10,418 nt of DNA, taken from NCBI GenBank assembly GCA_946620335.1, contig CAMONF010000115.1, positions 1 to 10,418 of the forward strand, read 5' to 3'. The translations under genes and the position numbers were made by a program. The notes under the pieces are model-generated. The model saw nothing but the letters and a program-made list of their open reading frames with translations. It made no database searches and was not told the DNA's origin. Shown in pieces: positions 1 to 6,551 of the stretch (position 1 is its first letter; each line of letters opens with the position of its first letter). This DNA comes from an uncultured Clostridia bacterium. GTDB lineage: Bacteria > Bacillota > Clostridia > Lachnospirales > Lachnospiraceae.

Positions 1-768
1 GATCAGGTAGTTGCCCATATAGGCGAAGTAGGTGTTGAAGCCGATGAAGAAGACCGCCACCGTCAGGTGGAGGAAAAAGAGCTCCTTCATGGCGAAGAGG
101 GCCTTAAAGTTGAAGACGCTGAAGAACTGCTGCCAGAAAGTCCCGCGGACAGACGGCGCCGCGTCATCCCCGCTGCCCATGCAGAACATGGCGATGACGC
201 CGAAAATGATGACCGCGATGCCGATGACCAGGAAGAGCCGCATATAATTGTTGTCGCTGCCCACCAGGAAACCGCCCACCACCGTGCCGAGAATGGTGCC
301 GAGGACCGGCTGGGTGGCCAGGGAGGCGCCGATCTGACCGCGGTTGTCATCGGTCATGACGTCATTTGTCCAGGCATTGTAGGCGGCGTCGTTGGCCATG
401 GAGCCGAAAAAGCTCATGATCGTGTCCGCCAGGACCACGCTGACTCCGGCCAGGAGGTAGAGGTCCCGGGAGATGAACTGGGTGAGCCCGAAGAGAATGG
501 TAAAAATGCCCCACAGGATATACCCCAGGGAAATGAAAACCCTCCTCTTCCCGAGCCTGTCCGACCAGGTCCCGAAAAAGAAGGTCGAAAAGGTGGTGGC
601 GGCCGCGCTGCAGATCAGCATGCCCGTGATGATGGACGGGTCCTTGCCGATCCGAGCGTAGACGAAGGTGTTGAACCACTGGTTCTCCACATTCCAGCAG
701 ATCTGGGCGGCCAGGCCCAGTCCCCAGATGAGGAGCCACAGTCTGATACCGGAAGTCTTCTTGTTCAT
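1..768 (-). CDS. MFS transporter, partial (C-terminus beyond left edge)
   Basis: Translating the minus strand from the ATG at 768 gives 256 residues with no stop before the edge; MFS proteins are usually about 400-450 aa, so roughly 60% is present. Hydrophobic segments alternate with short polar loops. The loop after TM2 carries GTWSDRLGKRR (residues 66-76), the classic MFS motif A (GxxxDRxGRR). An early stretch, AAQICWNVENQWFNTFV (about residues 20-36), resembles the first helix of sugar/cation symporters of the GPH/SLC45 type, but this is from memory and the substrate cannot be read from sequence. It would act in the cytoplasmic membrane. The start is supported by GGAGGG about 7 nt upstream. 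The gene follows the RNA methyltransferase by 29 nt with no promoter visible between them, so they are probably co-transcribed. A role in uptake for the nearby galactosidases is possible but only an inference. Confidence 0.88.
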   Translation of the reverse strand, partial: MNKKTSGIRLWLLIWGLGLAAQICWNVENQWFNTFVYARIGKDPSIITGMLICSAAATTFSTFFFGTWSDRLGKRRVFISLGYILWGIFTILFGLTQFISRDLYLLAGVSVVLADTIMSFFGSMANDAAYNAWTNDVMTDDNRGQIGASLATQPVLGTILGTVVGGFLVGSDNNYMRLFLVIGIAVIIFGVIAMFCMGSGDDAAPSVRGTFWQQFFSVFNFKALFAMKELFFLHLTVAVFFIGFNTYFAYMGNYLI

Positions 769-797
769 TCTATCACCCTCCTTCTCATGGCGCGGGG

Positions 798-1610
798 TCA
801 CGGCCGTCGGCCGACGGCCCAGAAAGCCACGGCGCTGGCGGCAGCCACATTGAGGGAATCGACGCCGTGGGCCATGGGAATCTTCACCACATAATCGCAT
901 TTTTCTATTGTTTCCGCCAAAAGCCCCTCGCCCTCCGTCCCGAGGACCAGTCCCAGCCGCTCCTCAGCGGCCAGGCGCGGGGCGTCGATGCCGATGGTCT
1001 TCTCAGTGAGGGCCATGGCTGCCAACGCAACCCCCTGTTCCTTCAGAAAATGAATCCAGTCCCCCTCCGGCAGCCTCGTCCAGGGAATCTGGAACACTGT
1101 TCCCATGCTGACCCGGGCCGACCGTCGGTAAAGCGGGTCGCTGCAACCGGATGTGAGCAGGACCGCATCCATCCCCAGGGCGGCCGCCGAGCGGAAAATG
1201 GCGCCGATGTTGGTGGGATTGACCACATTTTCCAGGACCGCGATCCGGGAAGCGCCGCGGCAGAGGTCCGCGGCATCCGGCAGCTCCCTCCGGCGCATGG
1301 CGCAGAGCAGGCCGCGCGTGAGCTTGAAGCCCACGATCTGTTCAAGGACGGGTAAGGGAGCCGTGTAGACGGGGACATCGCCGCAGCGGCGGAGCGTTTC
1401 GGCCGTCGGCCCGGCGTCCAGCGCTCGCCCGTCCACCAGCACAGACACCGGTTCGTACCCGGCGTCCAGGGCCCGCCCAATCACCAGGGGGCTTTCCGCG
1501 ATGAAGAGCCCGCCATGGGGCTCGTAATAATGGCGGAGCTGGGCCTCGTTCAATCGGGCGTAGACGTCCAGCTCGGGAGCCTTAATGTCTTCTATATTAT
1601 GATACATCAT
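798..1610 (-). CDS. TrmH/SpoU-family RNA 2'-O-methyltransferase
   Basis: 270 aa, a normal length for the family. It should transfer a methyl group from S-adenosylmethionine to a ribose 2'-OH in rRNA or tRNA, in the cytoplasm. Residues about 20-105 form the N-terminal substrate-binding domain (LFIAESPLVIGRAL). All three knotted SPOUT-domain motifs are seen: motif 1 NPTNIGAIFRSA (131-142; Asn134 and Arg140 are the conserved catalytic/SAM-pocket positions), motif 2 LVLGTEGEGL (221-230), and motif 3 IPMAHGVDSLNVAAASA (244-260). Two tandem ATGs are available. An AAGGA lies only 1 nt before the first and 4 nt before the second (1607), so the second is the more plausible start. The target nucleotide is not predictable; relatives are annotated RlmB- or TsnR-like. 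The gene lies downstream of a decayed palindrome and 29 nt upstream of the MFS gene. Confidence 0.93.
   Translation of the reverse strand: MMYHNIEDIKAPELDVYARLNEAQLRHYYEPHGGLFIAESPLVIGRALDAGYEPVSVLVDGRALDAGPTAETLRRCGDVPVYTAPLPVLEQIVGFKLTRGLLCAMRRRELPDAADLCRGASRIAVLENVVNPTNIGAIFRSAAALGMDAVLLTSGCSDPLYRRSARVSMGTVFQIPWTRLPEGDWIHFLKEQGVALAAMALTEKTIGIDAPRLAAEERLGLVLGTEGEGLLAETIEKCDYVVKIPMAHGVDSLNVAAASAVAFWAVGRRP
802..819. other. 18-bp perfect palindrome at the 3' end of the methyltransferase gene
   Basis: GGCCGTCGGCCGACGGCC is its own reverse complement and encodes the last residues (AVGRRP) before the TGA at 798-800. In mRNA it can fold as a 7-bp GC stem with a GGCC loop, about 33 nt before the MFS start codon. 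There is no U-run after it, so it is not an intrinsic terminator. It could slow ribosomes or protect a processed end, or be chance in a GC-rich codon context. Confidence 0.4.
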
Positions 1611-1622
1611 ATCCTTATCTCA

Positions 1623-1720
1623 CGGAGCGGGAAAAACCGGAAAGAGGAAAGGTCCCTTTCCCGTTCTTTATTTGAGAACCGGAAAAGGAACCTTCTCTCC
1701 TTCCGGATTATTCCGGACCG
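1623..1720. repeat. Decayed copy of the long palindromic repeat
   Basis: An imperfect inverted repeat centred near 1671. The best-paired inner part runs from CCGGAAAGAGG (1637 on) and AAGGTCCCTTTCCCGTTCT to AGAACCGGAAAAGGAACCTT and CTCCTTCCGG (ends 1705). A weaker outer part matches at about 13 of 18 positions. Read on the minus strand it contains GGACGG, then GGTTCCTTTTCC, the same words as the intact copies, which suggests common ancestry. It starts 13 nt after the TAA of the 656-aa gene, the same placement as the other copies. No U-run follows, so termination is uncertain. It fills the gap before the methyltransferase gene, in which I see no clear promoter. Confidence 0.6.
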
Positions 1721-1733
1721 TCCTTGTCATATT

Positions 1734-3704
1734 TTACGCAAAAGCCTCAGCCAGGCGCTTCATTTCCTCGGCCTCCTCCGGATAGGTATCCTTGAGGAGC
1801 CCATAGATCTCTTTGAGCCGGTTCACGCACTCGATGTACTGCTGGCCGGATTTTCGCACAGCGAGAACGGCCTCCAGGGCCTCCTCGTAGCAGGTCTGCT
1901 TGTCATAGCCGGAGAAATTCGCAAGCTCCAGCAGGGCATCCGCCATGGTGAGGCGGATCTTGTTCTTGTCGGCCGTGGAGAGGGAATCCACTCCGAGGAG
2001 CTCGTCGCAGGTGTCCAGAGCAGCCTCATTTTCCCCGGTCAGCTGGCTGACCCGGGCGGCGAAAATCCGGTCTGAGATCCTTTCGCCGGCAAAGACGGCC
2101 ATGCCTTTCTCAGCCAGGTCGCTCATGGCTGTCCGCTTGCCCAGCTTGTCGGCCAGAAGGAGGGAAATGACTTCATTTCTCCCCGCGACACGCTCAGAGA
2201 ACCAGACGGCGCCCTCACCCGTGGTTGCCGATATCATGGAGTACATCTTGAGAGGGCTCACCAGGGTGTCATGCTCCGGTATGAGGATGCTGAGCTCGGC
2301 CGGAAGGAGGAGGGAGGTGCCGAGGGCGGCGGCCTTGTCGGCCTTCATTTTCAGGGAGGAGGTGGCGGCGTAGCCGGCGGCGGCCAGGTCAAAGGCGCGG
2401 TCGTTGTTGCCGTTGTTGTAGAAGATCCAGGAGAGGTGGATCAGGTCTTCGGGCTCAAAGTATTCCGGGTGCTTCCTGTAGAGGTTGAAGAGGGTCTTGG
2501 TGTTGTAGGACTCTCCGCTCCGGATGGTCATGTAGGCCTGGGCAATCAGAAACTTAGGACAGGAGGCGAACTTTTCATTGGAGAGGAAGTAGCTCAGAAC
2601 GTCGGCGCAGCCCTCAGTGGACTCCCACTTGCCGAGCTGTCTCGTCAGCCAGACGATCTGGATGCCGAAGTTCTTGGGATAGAGCTCGTGAAGGCGCTTC
2701 ATGGCCGGGAAATCGTCCGGGTAGGTGTTCTGGAGGAGAAGCATGAGGCGGCCCAGGGTGTACCGGCAGAGCTTGAGCTGGTCCTTGGAGGCATCCAGAA
2801 TGATGTCGCTCACCTTGAGGATGATTTCCTTGTCCGGCTTTAATCTGATGGAATTGTAGTAGCAGATAATGGCGCCGTGGGTCTGGCCCATCCCCATGAA
2901 GGCCTCGGCCCCCCTGTTGAAATAGCCGGCTTTCTTGTCCTTGAAGCCCTTGTAGTACCACATCATGCCGAGGTCATAGGTGCCCTCCAGGGATTCCGGA
3001 GACTTCTTGTAGACGGAGGAGACCTCCTCGAGGTAGTACTTGGCTTCATTTGTGGAGAGCAGGTCACCGTCCGCGCCGATCTCGGCCTCCGCGACCTCGG
3101 AGCCGCCGTTGGGATTGACGGGCCTCTCCAGGTAGGAGGAAATGTTGACGTCCTTGTCGTCCTCCGTGTAGCCGACGACGAACCTGCGGAAGAGGTCCTC
3201 GTCATCGAAGAAGCGGGTCGTCATCGGCAGAGATGTCGCCCTGCAGCCCTCAAGGGCCGTATCCTTCAGAATCTCGTCCGAGGTGGTCTTGCCCTTCAGG
3301 AAGGGACCCACCGCGAGGAGGACGAGGGTCACGACGATCAGCGGCAGGCTGACGGAGGTGGACTTATTGCTGAAGAGTCTGGCGCACCAGACCACCAGGG
3401 GCACGAAGATGATCAGCACGAAGAGCTTGGAGAGATCCAGCCCGATCATGGTCTTCACAAGGTAAATGAAATCATCCAGAGAGGTCGGCTTCTCAAAGAG
3501 AGCGCCGATGACCAGAGCCGCCAGCAGGTAGGCGGCAAGAATCAGGGCGGAGGAGATGATTTCCGAGACGACGGAGGGCGCAGCCTTCTTATTGACAGCC
3601 GCCTTTCGTCTGCCGTTGCATATGACCAGCTCCGCGACCAGGGCCGCGCACAGGAGAATGATTCCCTGATAATAAGTGGAGAATAGATCCTTAATTGTCT
3701 GCAT
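1734..3704 (-). CDS. Membrane protein with four N-terminal TM segments and a helical-repeat (TPR-like) domain, unknown function
   Basis: 656 aa; I do not recognise the family. Hydrophobic stretches at about 12-29, 49-70, 92-110 and 117-136 predict four membrane helices. From about 140 the protein is soluble. A linker rich in acidic residues (about 165-215) leads into a long run of amphipathic helix pairs (about 215-650) with TPR/SEL1-like spacing, such as YDLGMMWYYKGFKDKKAGYF, AIICYYNSIRLKPDKEI and AFDLAAAGYAATSSLKM. A large helical scaffold on a membrane anchor suggests protein-protein binding, but no catalytic motif is visible. The start at 3704 has AGGAGGG 9 nt upstream. It follows the 70-aa gene by 20 nt and is almost surely in one operon with it. 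A decayed palindrome lies 13 nt after its stop. Confidence 0.9.
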   Translation of the reverse strand: MQTIKDLFSTYYQGIILLCAALVAELVICNGRRKAAVNKKAAPSVVSEIISSALILAAYLLAALVIGALFEKPTSLDDFIYLVKTMIGLDLSKLFVLIIFVPLVVWCARLFSNKSTSVSLPLIVVTLVLLAVGPFLKGKTTSDEILKDTALEGCRATSLPMTTRFFDDEDLFRRFVVGYTEDDKDVNISSYLERPVNPNGGSEVAEAEIGADGDLLSTNEAKYYLEEVSSVYKKSPESLEGTYDLGMMWYYKGFKDKKAGYFNRGAEAFMGMGQTHGAIICYYNSIRLKPDKEIILKVSDIILDASKDQLKLCRYTLGRLMLLLQNTYPDDFPAMKRLHELYPKNFGIQIVWLTRQLGKWESTEGCADVLSYFLSNEKFASCPKFLIAQAYMTIRSGESYNTKTLFNLYRKHPEYFEPEDLIHLSWIFYNNGNNDRAFDLAAAGYAATSSLKMKADKAAALGTSLLLPAELSILIPEHDTLVSPLKMYSMISATTGEGAVWFSERVAGRNEVISLLLADKLGKRTAMSDLAEKGMAVFAGERISDRIFAARVSQLTGENEAALDTCDELLGVDSLSTADKNKIRLTMADALLELANFSGYDKQTCYEEALEAVLAVRKSGQQYIECVNRLKEIYGLLKDTYPEEAEEMKRLAEAFA

Positions 3705-3724
3705 GGTGGAATTCCCTCCTGTCG

Positions 3725-3937
3725 TTAAATGCTTATGTTCTCAGTACGGCCGTACTCATCCGGCCAGATAGAACCTTCGTCAATGCCGCGGCGGTACAGG
3801 TCCTCGTCTTCCGCCAGGATCCTGCGTGTCTCGCCGGTCTCATTTACAAGGGTGACCAGCACCTTCAGCTTTTCGCCCTCCGGCCGTTCTTCACAGCCGT
3901 AGTCGGTCTCTTCGATGGTCTTCACGGTCCAGGTCAT
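3725..3937 (-). CDS. Small acidic hypothetical protein (70 aa)
   Basis: 70 aa, rich in Glu and Asp, with no membrane segment or signal peptide, so probably cytoplasmic. The middle (LKVLVTLVNETGETRRIL, about residues 24-41) looks like two beta strands joined by a turn, followed by a likely helix. I do not recognise the family. It is supported as a real gene by GGAGG 8 nt before the ATG, a near-consensus TATAAT about 55 nt upstream, and a 20-nt gap to the 656-aa gene that itself holds that gene's ribosome binding site. It is therefore the first gene of the unit. A function tied to the 656-aa membrane protein is a guess from position only. Confidence 0.82.
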   Translation of the reverse strand: MTWTVKTIEETDYGCEERPEGEKLKVLVTLVNETGETRRILAEDEDLYRRGIDEGSIWPDEYGRTENISI

Positions 3938-3964
3938 GGGCGGCGCCTCCGAGAGTATGTTTTA

Positions 3965-3985
3965 TTTATTGGTGGAAACAATAAA
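3965..3985. promoter_or_regulatory. Operator-like inverted repeat at the start of the 70-aa gene transcript
   Basis: TTTATTG, 7 nt, CAATAAA is a perfect 7-bp inverted repeat. It lies just downstream of the TATAAT at 3993-3998, covering the predicted transcription start, and about 28 nt before the ATG. A repressor bound here would block the promoter. It could instead form a weak AU-rich hairpin in the leader, or be chance in an AT-rich spacer. No regulator gene is in the window. Confidence 0.35.
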
Positions 3986-3992
3986 CACAATT

Positions 3993-4024
3993 ATTATAGC
4001 ATGGTTGGGCCGATAAAAAAACAA
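3993..4024 (-). promoter_or_regulatory. Sigma-A-type promoter of the 70-aa/656-aa unit
   Basis: On the minus strand a perfect -10 box TATAAT lies at 3998-3993. The -35 is weak: a T-run (about 4015-4021) gives TTTTTT at 16-17 nt, or TTGTTT (4024-4019) at an over-long 20 nt. Transcription would start near 3986, giving a leader of about 50 nt with GGAGG before the ATG at 3937. The promoter sits directly after the terminator-like palindrome of the alpha-galactosidase gene, so it marks a clean boundary between transcription units. Confidence 0.62.
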
Positions 4025-4031
4025 GGTGTGT

Positions 4032-4122
4032 AAAAAAGTGGGAATTGAGACACAGGGACGGTCCTTTTTACGCAAAATCTTTGATTTTGCTTAAAGGGGC
4101 CCGTCCCTGTGTCTCAATTCCC
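4032..4122 (-). terminator. Intrinsic terminator of the alpha-galactosidase gene
   Basis: The long hairpin at 4040-4122 starts 12 nt after the GH36 stop codon. On the minus strand it is followed by CAC and then six T (4037-4032), the layout of a Rho-independent terminator. A T5 also follows on the plus strand (4126-4130), so it could work in both directions. Confidence 0.7.
4040..4122. repeat. Long palindromic repeat, variant type (GAGACACAGGGACGG arm)
   Basis: An 83-bp inverted repeat with arms 4040-4079 and 4083-4122 and a TTT loop. The outer 22 bp are perfectly paired (GGGAATTGAGACACAGGGAC then GG). The inner part has two mismatches and two G-T pairs and ends in GCAAAATC next to the loop. 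It shares GGGAAT, CAGGGACGG and TCCTTTT with the copies at 6458, 7784 and 10299, but the rest of the arm differs, so it is a sister subtype. The flank AAAAAAGTGGGAAT is identical to that of the 6458 copy. Confidence 0.92.
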
Positions 4123-4134
4123 GGGTTTTTAATT

Positions 4135-6330
4135 TCACTCCACAGCCGTCAGATGATACATAAAGGCCGTGAACTCCGGCACTTCCCTCGGGATCGGAAT
4201 CCCGGCGTGCATGAGGGCCATGCCCGAGGCAAAGAATACATTCCCGTCGCCCTCGACACGGTAACGCTGGTCAGGGATCAGGCCTTTGCACTTGATGTAC
4301 TCCTGCGGTCCGTTCATGGTCAGGTTGACGGTCACGACCGTCACCAGGGCTTCCCGCATGTCCTTGGCCCGGGTCTCCCATGCGACCAGGTTGACCGGCT
4401 CGAAGGGGTTGGCCAGCCGGTAGTAGTCGCCGAAGAAGTTAAGATCATAATATTTGTGGTAGAGGTCGCTCATGGCCTTGCATCTGGCTACGGCCTCCTC
4501 GCTCAGGTGGGTCGCGTCGAGCTCGTACCCGAAGGTGCCGCACATGGCGATGGCGGCTTTGGTCTCGATGGGCACCATGGGGCTGGCCGTTGAGACGTGG
4601 GCGCCCATGCTGCTGATGGGATAGACAAATGAAGACCCGTAATGGAGCTTCAGGTTATCCAGCGGCCTCGTGTTGTCCGAGCTCCAGTACTGGACGAAAT
4701 AGGTCAACATGGCCGGGTCGAACCGTCCGCCGCCGCCCGCGCAGCCCTCGAACATGATGTCCGGGTGGGTCTTGATGATCCCGTCCATGACCCGGTAGAG
4801 ACCGAGGACGTAGCGGTGAGACACTTCGCCCTGCTGGTCGCCCGGGAGGTCGTTGGACCAGAGGTCGGTGATGGCGCGGTTGATATCCCACTTCACGTAG
4901 TAAATATTGGCGCTGTCCAGGATGCGGTTGATGCTCTCGATCAGGTAGTCCTGAACTTCTCTCCTGCTCACGTCCAGGGCCAGCTGGTTGCGGCTCCGCA
5001 CCGCTCTCCTGCCCGGGATCTCCATGGCCCAGTCGGGGTGGGCCCGGAAGAGGTCGGAGTCCTCGGAGACCATCTCCGGCTCGAACCAGATACCGAACTT
5101 CATGCCCAGGGCGTTGATCTGTTCCACGAGGCTGGGGAGACCGCACTTGATTTTATTTTCATTGACGAACCAGTCGCCGAGGCCGGAGTTGTCGTCGTCG
5201 CGCTTGCCGAACCAGCCGTCATCCATGACGATCATCTCGACGCCCATGTCCTTGGCGGCTTTGGCGATTTTGAGGAGCTTTACGTCGTCGAAGTCGAAGA
5301 AAGCCGCCTCCCAGGTGTTGAGGAGCACCGGGCGCTGAACGTCCATCACGAACTTGCTCCTGTTCAGATTGTCGCGGAAGAAGTCGTGGTAACGGTGGCT
5401 CATCCGGGCCAGTCCCTTGTGGGTGTAGGTCATGAGGACCGCCGGCGTGTCAAAATCTTCGCCCGCCTCCAGGTGATAGCTGAAAAGCCTGTCGTTGATG
5501 CCCATGACGAGCCTGGCCTGGTCGTACTGGTCCAGCTCCACCTCCGCCAGGAAGCTGCCGGAATACATGAGGGAGAAGCCGTAGCAGGAGCCGTACTCTT
5601 CCGTCGCGGTCCGCTCCGCCAGAGCGATAAAGGGATTCTGCTGGTGGGAGGAAATACCGCGTCCGCTGCGGATCTTGTGGACATGGTGGGTCAGCATCTG
5701 CCGCTCCACCTGCCGCTCCTGCCCGTACCGGCCTGGCAGGGAAATGAGATCAAGGTTCTGTCCATTCAGGTAATCCATATTCATGGACATGATCCGTTTG
5801 AGCCGGATCATCCCCTCGCCGCCGTTATGGACCCTGGCGGCGCGCATGATGATATCCTTCTCCTCGAAGACCGAGTAAAGGAGGGTGACGGCCACATGGG
5901 TGACCGCGTCCTCGATGACCACTTCCAGCGTGTCCACGGTGTCATTTTCCGTGGCGAAAGCCGTCGGCAGGCCGTTCAGCGTGAAGGCTCCGCTGTAGAT
6001 CTTGTGGGAAACGTATCTTCCGTTGAAGGAAAAGCTCCCGTCGGCGTTCTGGACTTCGATGGAATTGATCCGGAAGTCGCCCTGCTGCTGGGTCGTGAAC
6101 TCCTGGGGCTGGGCATCCAGAGAGAAGGTCCGCTCCTTGAGGGAATCGTAGGGATTTCCGGAAAACCCTCTGTCATACCGGCGGATCAGGTAAATAAGGT
6201 CCTCATCGTTGATCCGGGGGCCGTAAAAGAGGTGCTTGACGTAGTTCAGATTGCCGATCTTGAGCTGGTAGGTCGTATTCAGGGTCTGGAGAGAAAAGGT
6301 TTTTTTGCTTTCATTGTAGATGATAGCCAT
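4135..6330 (-). CDS. Alpha-galactosidase, glycoside hydrolase family 36
   Basis: 731 aa, the usual length of bacterial GH36 enzymes. It should release terminal alpha-linked galactose (raffinose, stachyose, melibiose) by a retaining mechanism. Domains: an N-terminal beta-sandwich (about 1-325), a TIM barrel (about 330-650), and a C-terminal beta domain (about 655-731). Barrel signatures are RPVLLNTWEAAFFDF (333-347), VMDDGWFGKRDDD (368-380), GIWFEPEMV (413-421), YVKWDINR (478-485) and FEGCAGGGGRFD (527-538). By family homology Asp482 is the nucleophile and Asp552 in WSSDNTRP is the acid/base; their spacing of 70 matches characterised members such as Geobacillus AgaA. An Arg follows SDNT, where many relatives have Asp. 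There is no signal peptide, so it is cytoplasmic. The start has only a weak GAGGT 7 nt upstream. Palindromic repeats flank the gene on both sides, so it is probably transcribed alone. Confidence 0.96.
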   Translation of the reverse strand: MAIIYNESKKTFSLQTLNTTYQLKIGNLNYVKHLFYGPRINDEDLIYLIRRYDRGFSGNPYDSLKERTFSLDAQPQEFTTQQQGDFRINSIEVQNADGSFSFNGRYVSHKIYSGAFTLNGLPTAFATENDTVDTLEVVIEDAVTHVAVTLLYSVFEEKDIIMRAARVHNGGEGMIRLKRIMSMNMDYLNGQNLDLISLPGRYGQERQVERQMLTHHVHKIRSGRGISSHQQNPFIALAERTATEEYGSCYGFSLMYSGSFLAEVELDQYDQARLVMGINDRLFSYHLEAGEDFDTPAVLMTYTHKGLARMSHRYHDFFRDNLNRSKFVMDVQRPVLLNTWEAAFFDFDDVKLLKIAKAAKDMGVEMIVMDDGWFGKRDDDNSGLGDWFVNENKIKCGLPSLVEQINALGMKFGIWFEPEMVSEDSDLFRAHPDWAMEIPGRRAVRSRNQLALDVSRREVQDYLIESINRILDSANIYYVKWDINRAITDLWSNDLPGDQQGEVSHRYVLGLYRVMDGIIKTHPDIMFEGCAGGGGRFDPAMLTYFVQYWSSDNTRPLDNLKLHYGSSFVYPISSMGAHVSTASPMVPIETKAAIAMCGTFGYELDATHLSEEAVARCKAMSDLYHKYYDLNFFGDYYRLANPFEPVNLVAWETRAKDMREALVTVVTVNLTMNGPQEYIKCKGLIPDQRYRVEGDGNVFFASGMALMHAGIPIPREVPEFTAFMYHLTAVE

Positions 6331-6361
6331 ATGAAATACCTCGTGATTGGTAAAGGTTTTA

Positions 6362-6374
6362 TATGGTTACCATA
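6362..6374. promoter_or_regulatory. Operator-like palindrome upstream of the alpha-galactosidase gene
   Basis: TATGGTTACCATA is a perfect 13-bp palindrome with a single central base, 31 nt before the ATG at 6330. This is where a sugar-responsive repressor such as a LacI- or GntR-family protein could bind. It matches no operator I know. No convincing -35/-10 pair is visible in this gap, so its relation to the promoter is open. Confidence 0.35.
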
Positions 6375-6400
6375 GCGTAAGTTGCGGTATTTCTCCATGA

Positions 6401-6414
6401 CTGCATACTTGCAG
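6401..6414. promoter_or_regulatory. Second short inverted repeat upstream of the alpha-galactosidase gene
   Basis: CTGCA, TACT, TGCAG is a 5-bp inverted repeat with a 4-nt spacer, about 70 nt before the start codon. It may be an activator or repressor site. The arms are short enough to occur by chance, so confidence is low. Confidence 0.22.
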
Positions 6415-6449
6415 GTCTTGTCATTTTGTTATGTAAAAGTGGGGTTGTG

Positions 6450-6531
6450 AAAAAAGTGGGAATCAGGGACGGTTCCTTTTCCCACTTTTTCGATTTCGAA
6501 AAAGTGGGAAAAGGAACCGTCCCTGATTCCC
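6450..6531 (-). terminator. Intrinsic terminator of the acyltransferase gene
   Basis: The perfect hairpin at 6458-6531 begins 17 nt after the acyltransferase stop codon. On the minus strand it is followed by CAC and six T (6455-6450), as in the terminator at 4032-4122. The stem is far longer than most terminators need. Confidence 0.68.
6458..6531. repeat. Long palindromic repeat, main type, perfect 36-bp stem
   Basis: A 74-bp element whose arms 6458-6493 and 6496-6531 are exact reverse complements with a TT centre. Each arm reads GGGAATCA, then GGGACGGTTCCTTTTCCCAC, then TTTTTCGA. The same 36-nt arm occurs without change in the copies at 7784 and 10299; only the two central bases differ. The outer symmetry ends at GGG/CCC in this copy. 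Confidence 0.95.
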
Positions 6532-6532
6532 A

Positions 6533-6551
6533 AGACCGTCCCCCATTCTCA
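6533..6551. repeat. Half-copy of the palindromic repeat overlapping the acyltransferase stop codon
   Basis: On the minus strand TGAGAATGGGGGACGG begins at the stop codon itself (6551-6549 is TGA). It matches TGAGAATCAGGGACGG at 7733-7748 in 14 of 16 positions and the arm of the full repeats nearly as well. It abuts the full copy at 6458-6531. It has no pairing partner of its own, so it is a remnant or a partial duplication. Confidence 0.55.

Noticed and set aside
1..4. The window begins with GATC, which could be a cloning junction.
   Set aside because: A 4-base site is too common, and the MFS reading frame runs smoothly to the first base.
766..789. A 7-codon frame (MRRRVIE) from an ATG at 789 whose TGA overlaps the MFS start codon as ATGA.
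   Set aside because: Its own start has no ribosome binding site and it spans the MFS gene's AGGAGG; probably chance, although translational coupling cannot be excluded.
67..894. Long plus-strand open frames opposite the MFS, 656-aa, GH36 and GH2 genes (for example 67-894, 4642-6375, 7647-9236).
   Set aside because: They lie antisense to genes with clear domains, have the low-complexity composition of GC-rich shadow frames, and lack ribosome binding sites.
1732..4077. Shared 12-mer TTTTACGCAAAA at 1732-1743 (end of the 656-aa gene) and 4066-4077 (inside the variant palindrome).
   Set aside because: One copy is within coding sequence over the stop codon and the match does not extend; most simply a coincidence.
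6458..6531. Target-site duplications flanking the palindromes, which would prove transposition.
   Set aside because: I compared the bases outside each copy and found no direct repeat; only the AAAAAAGT flank recurs on one side of two copies.
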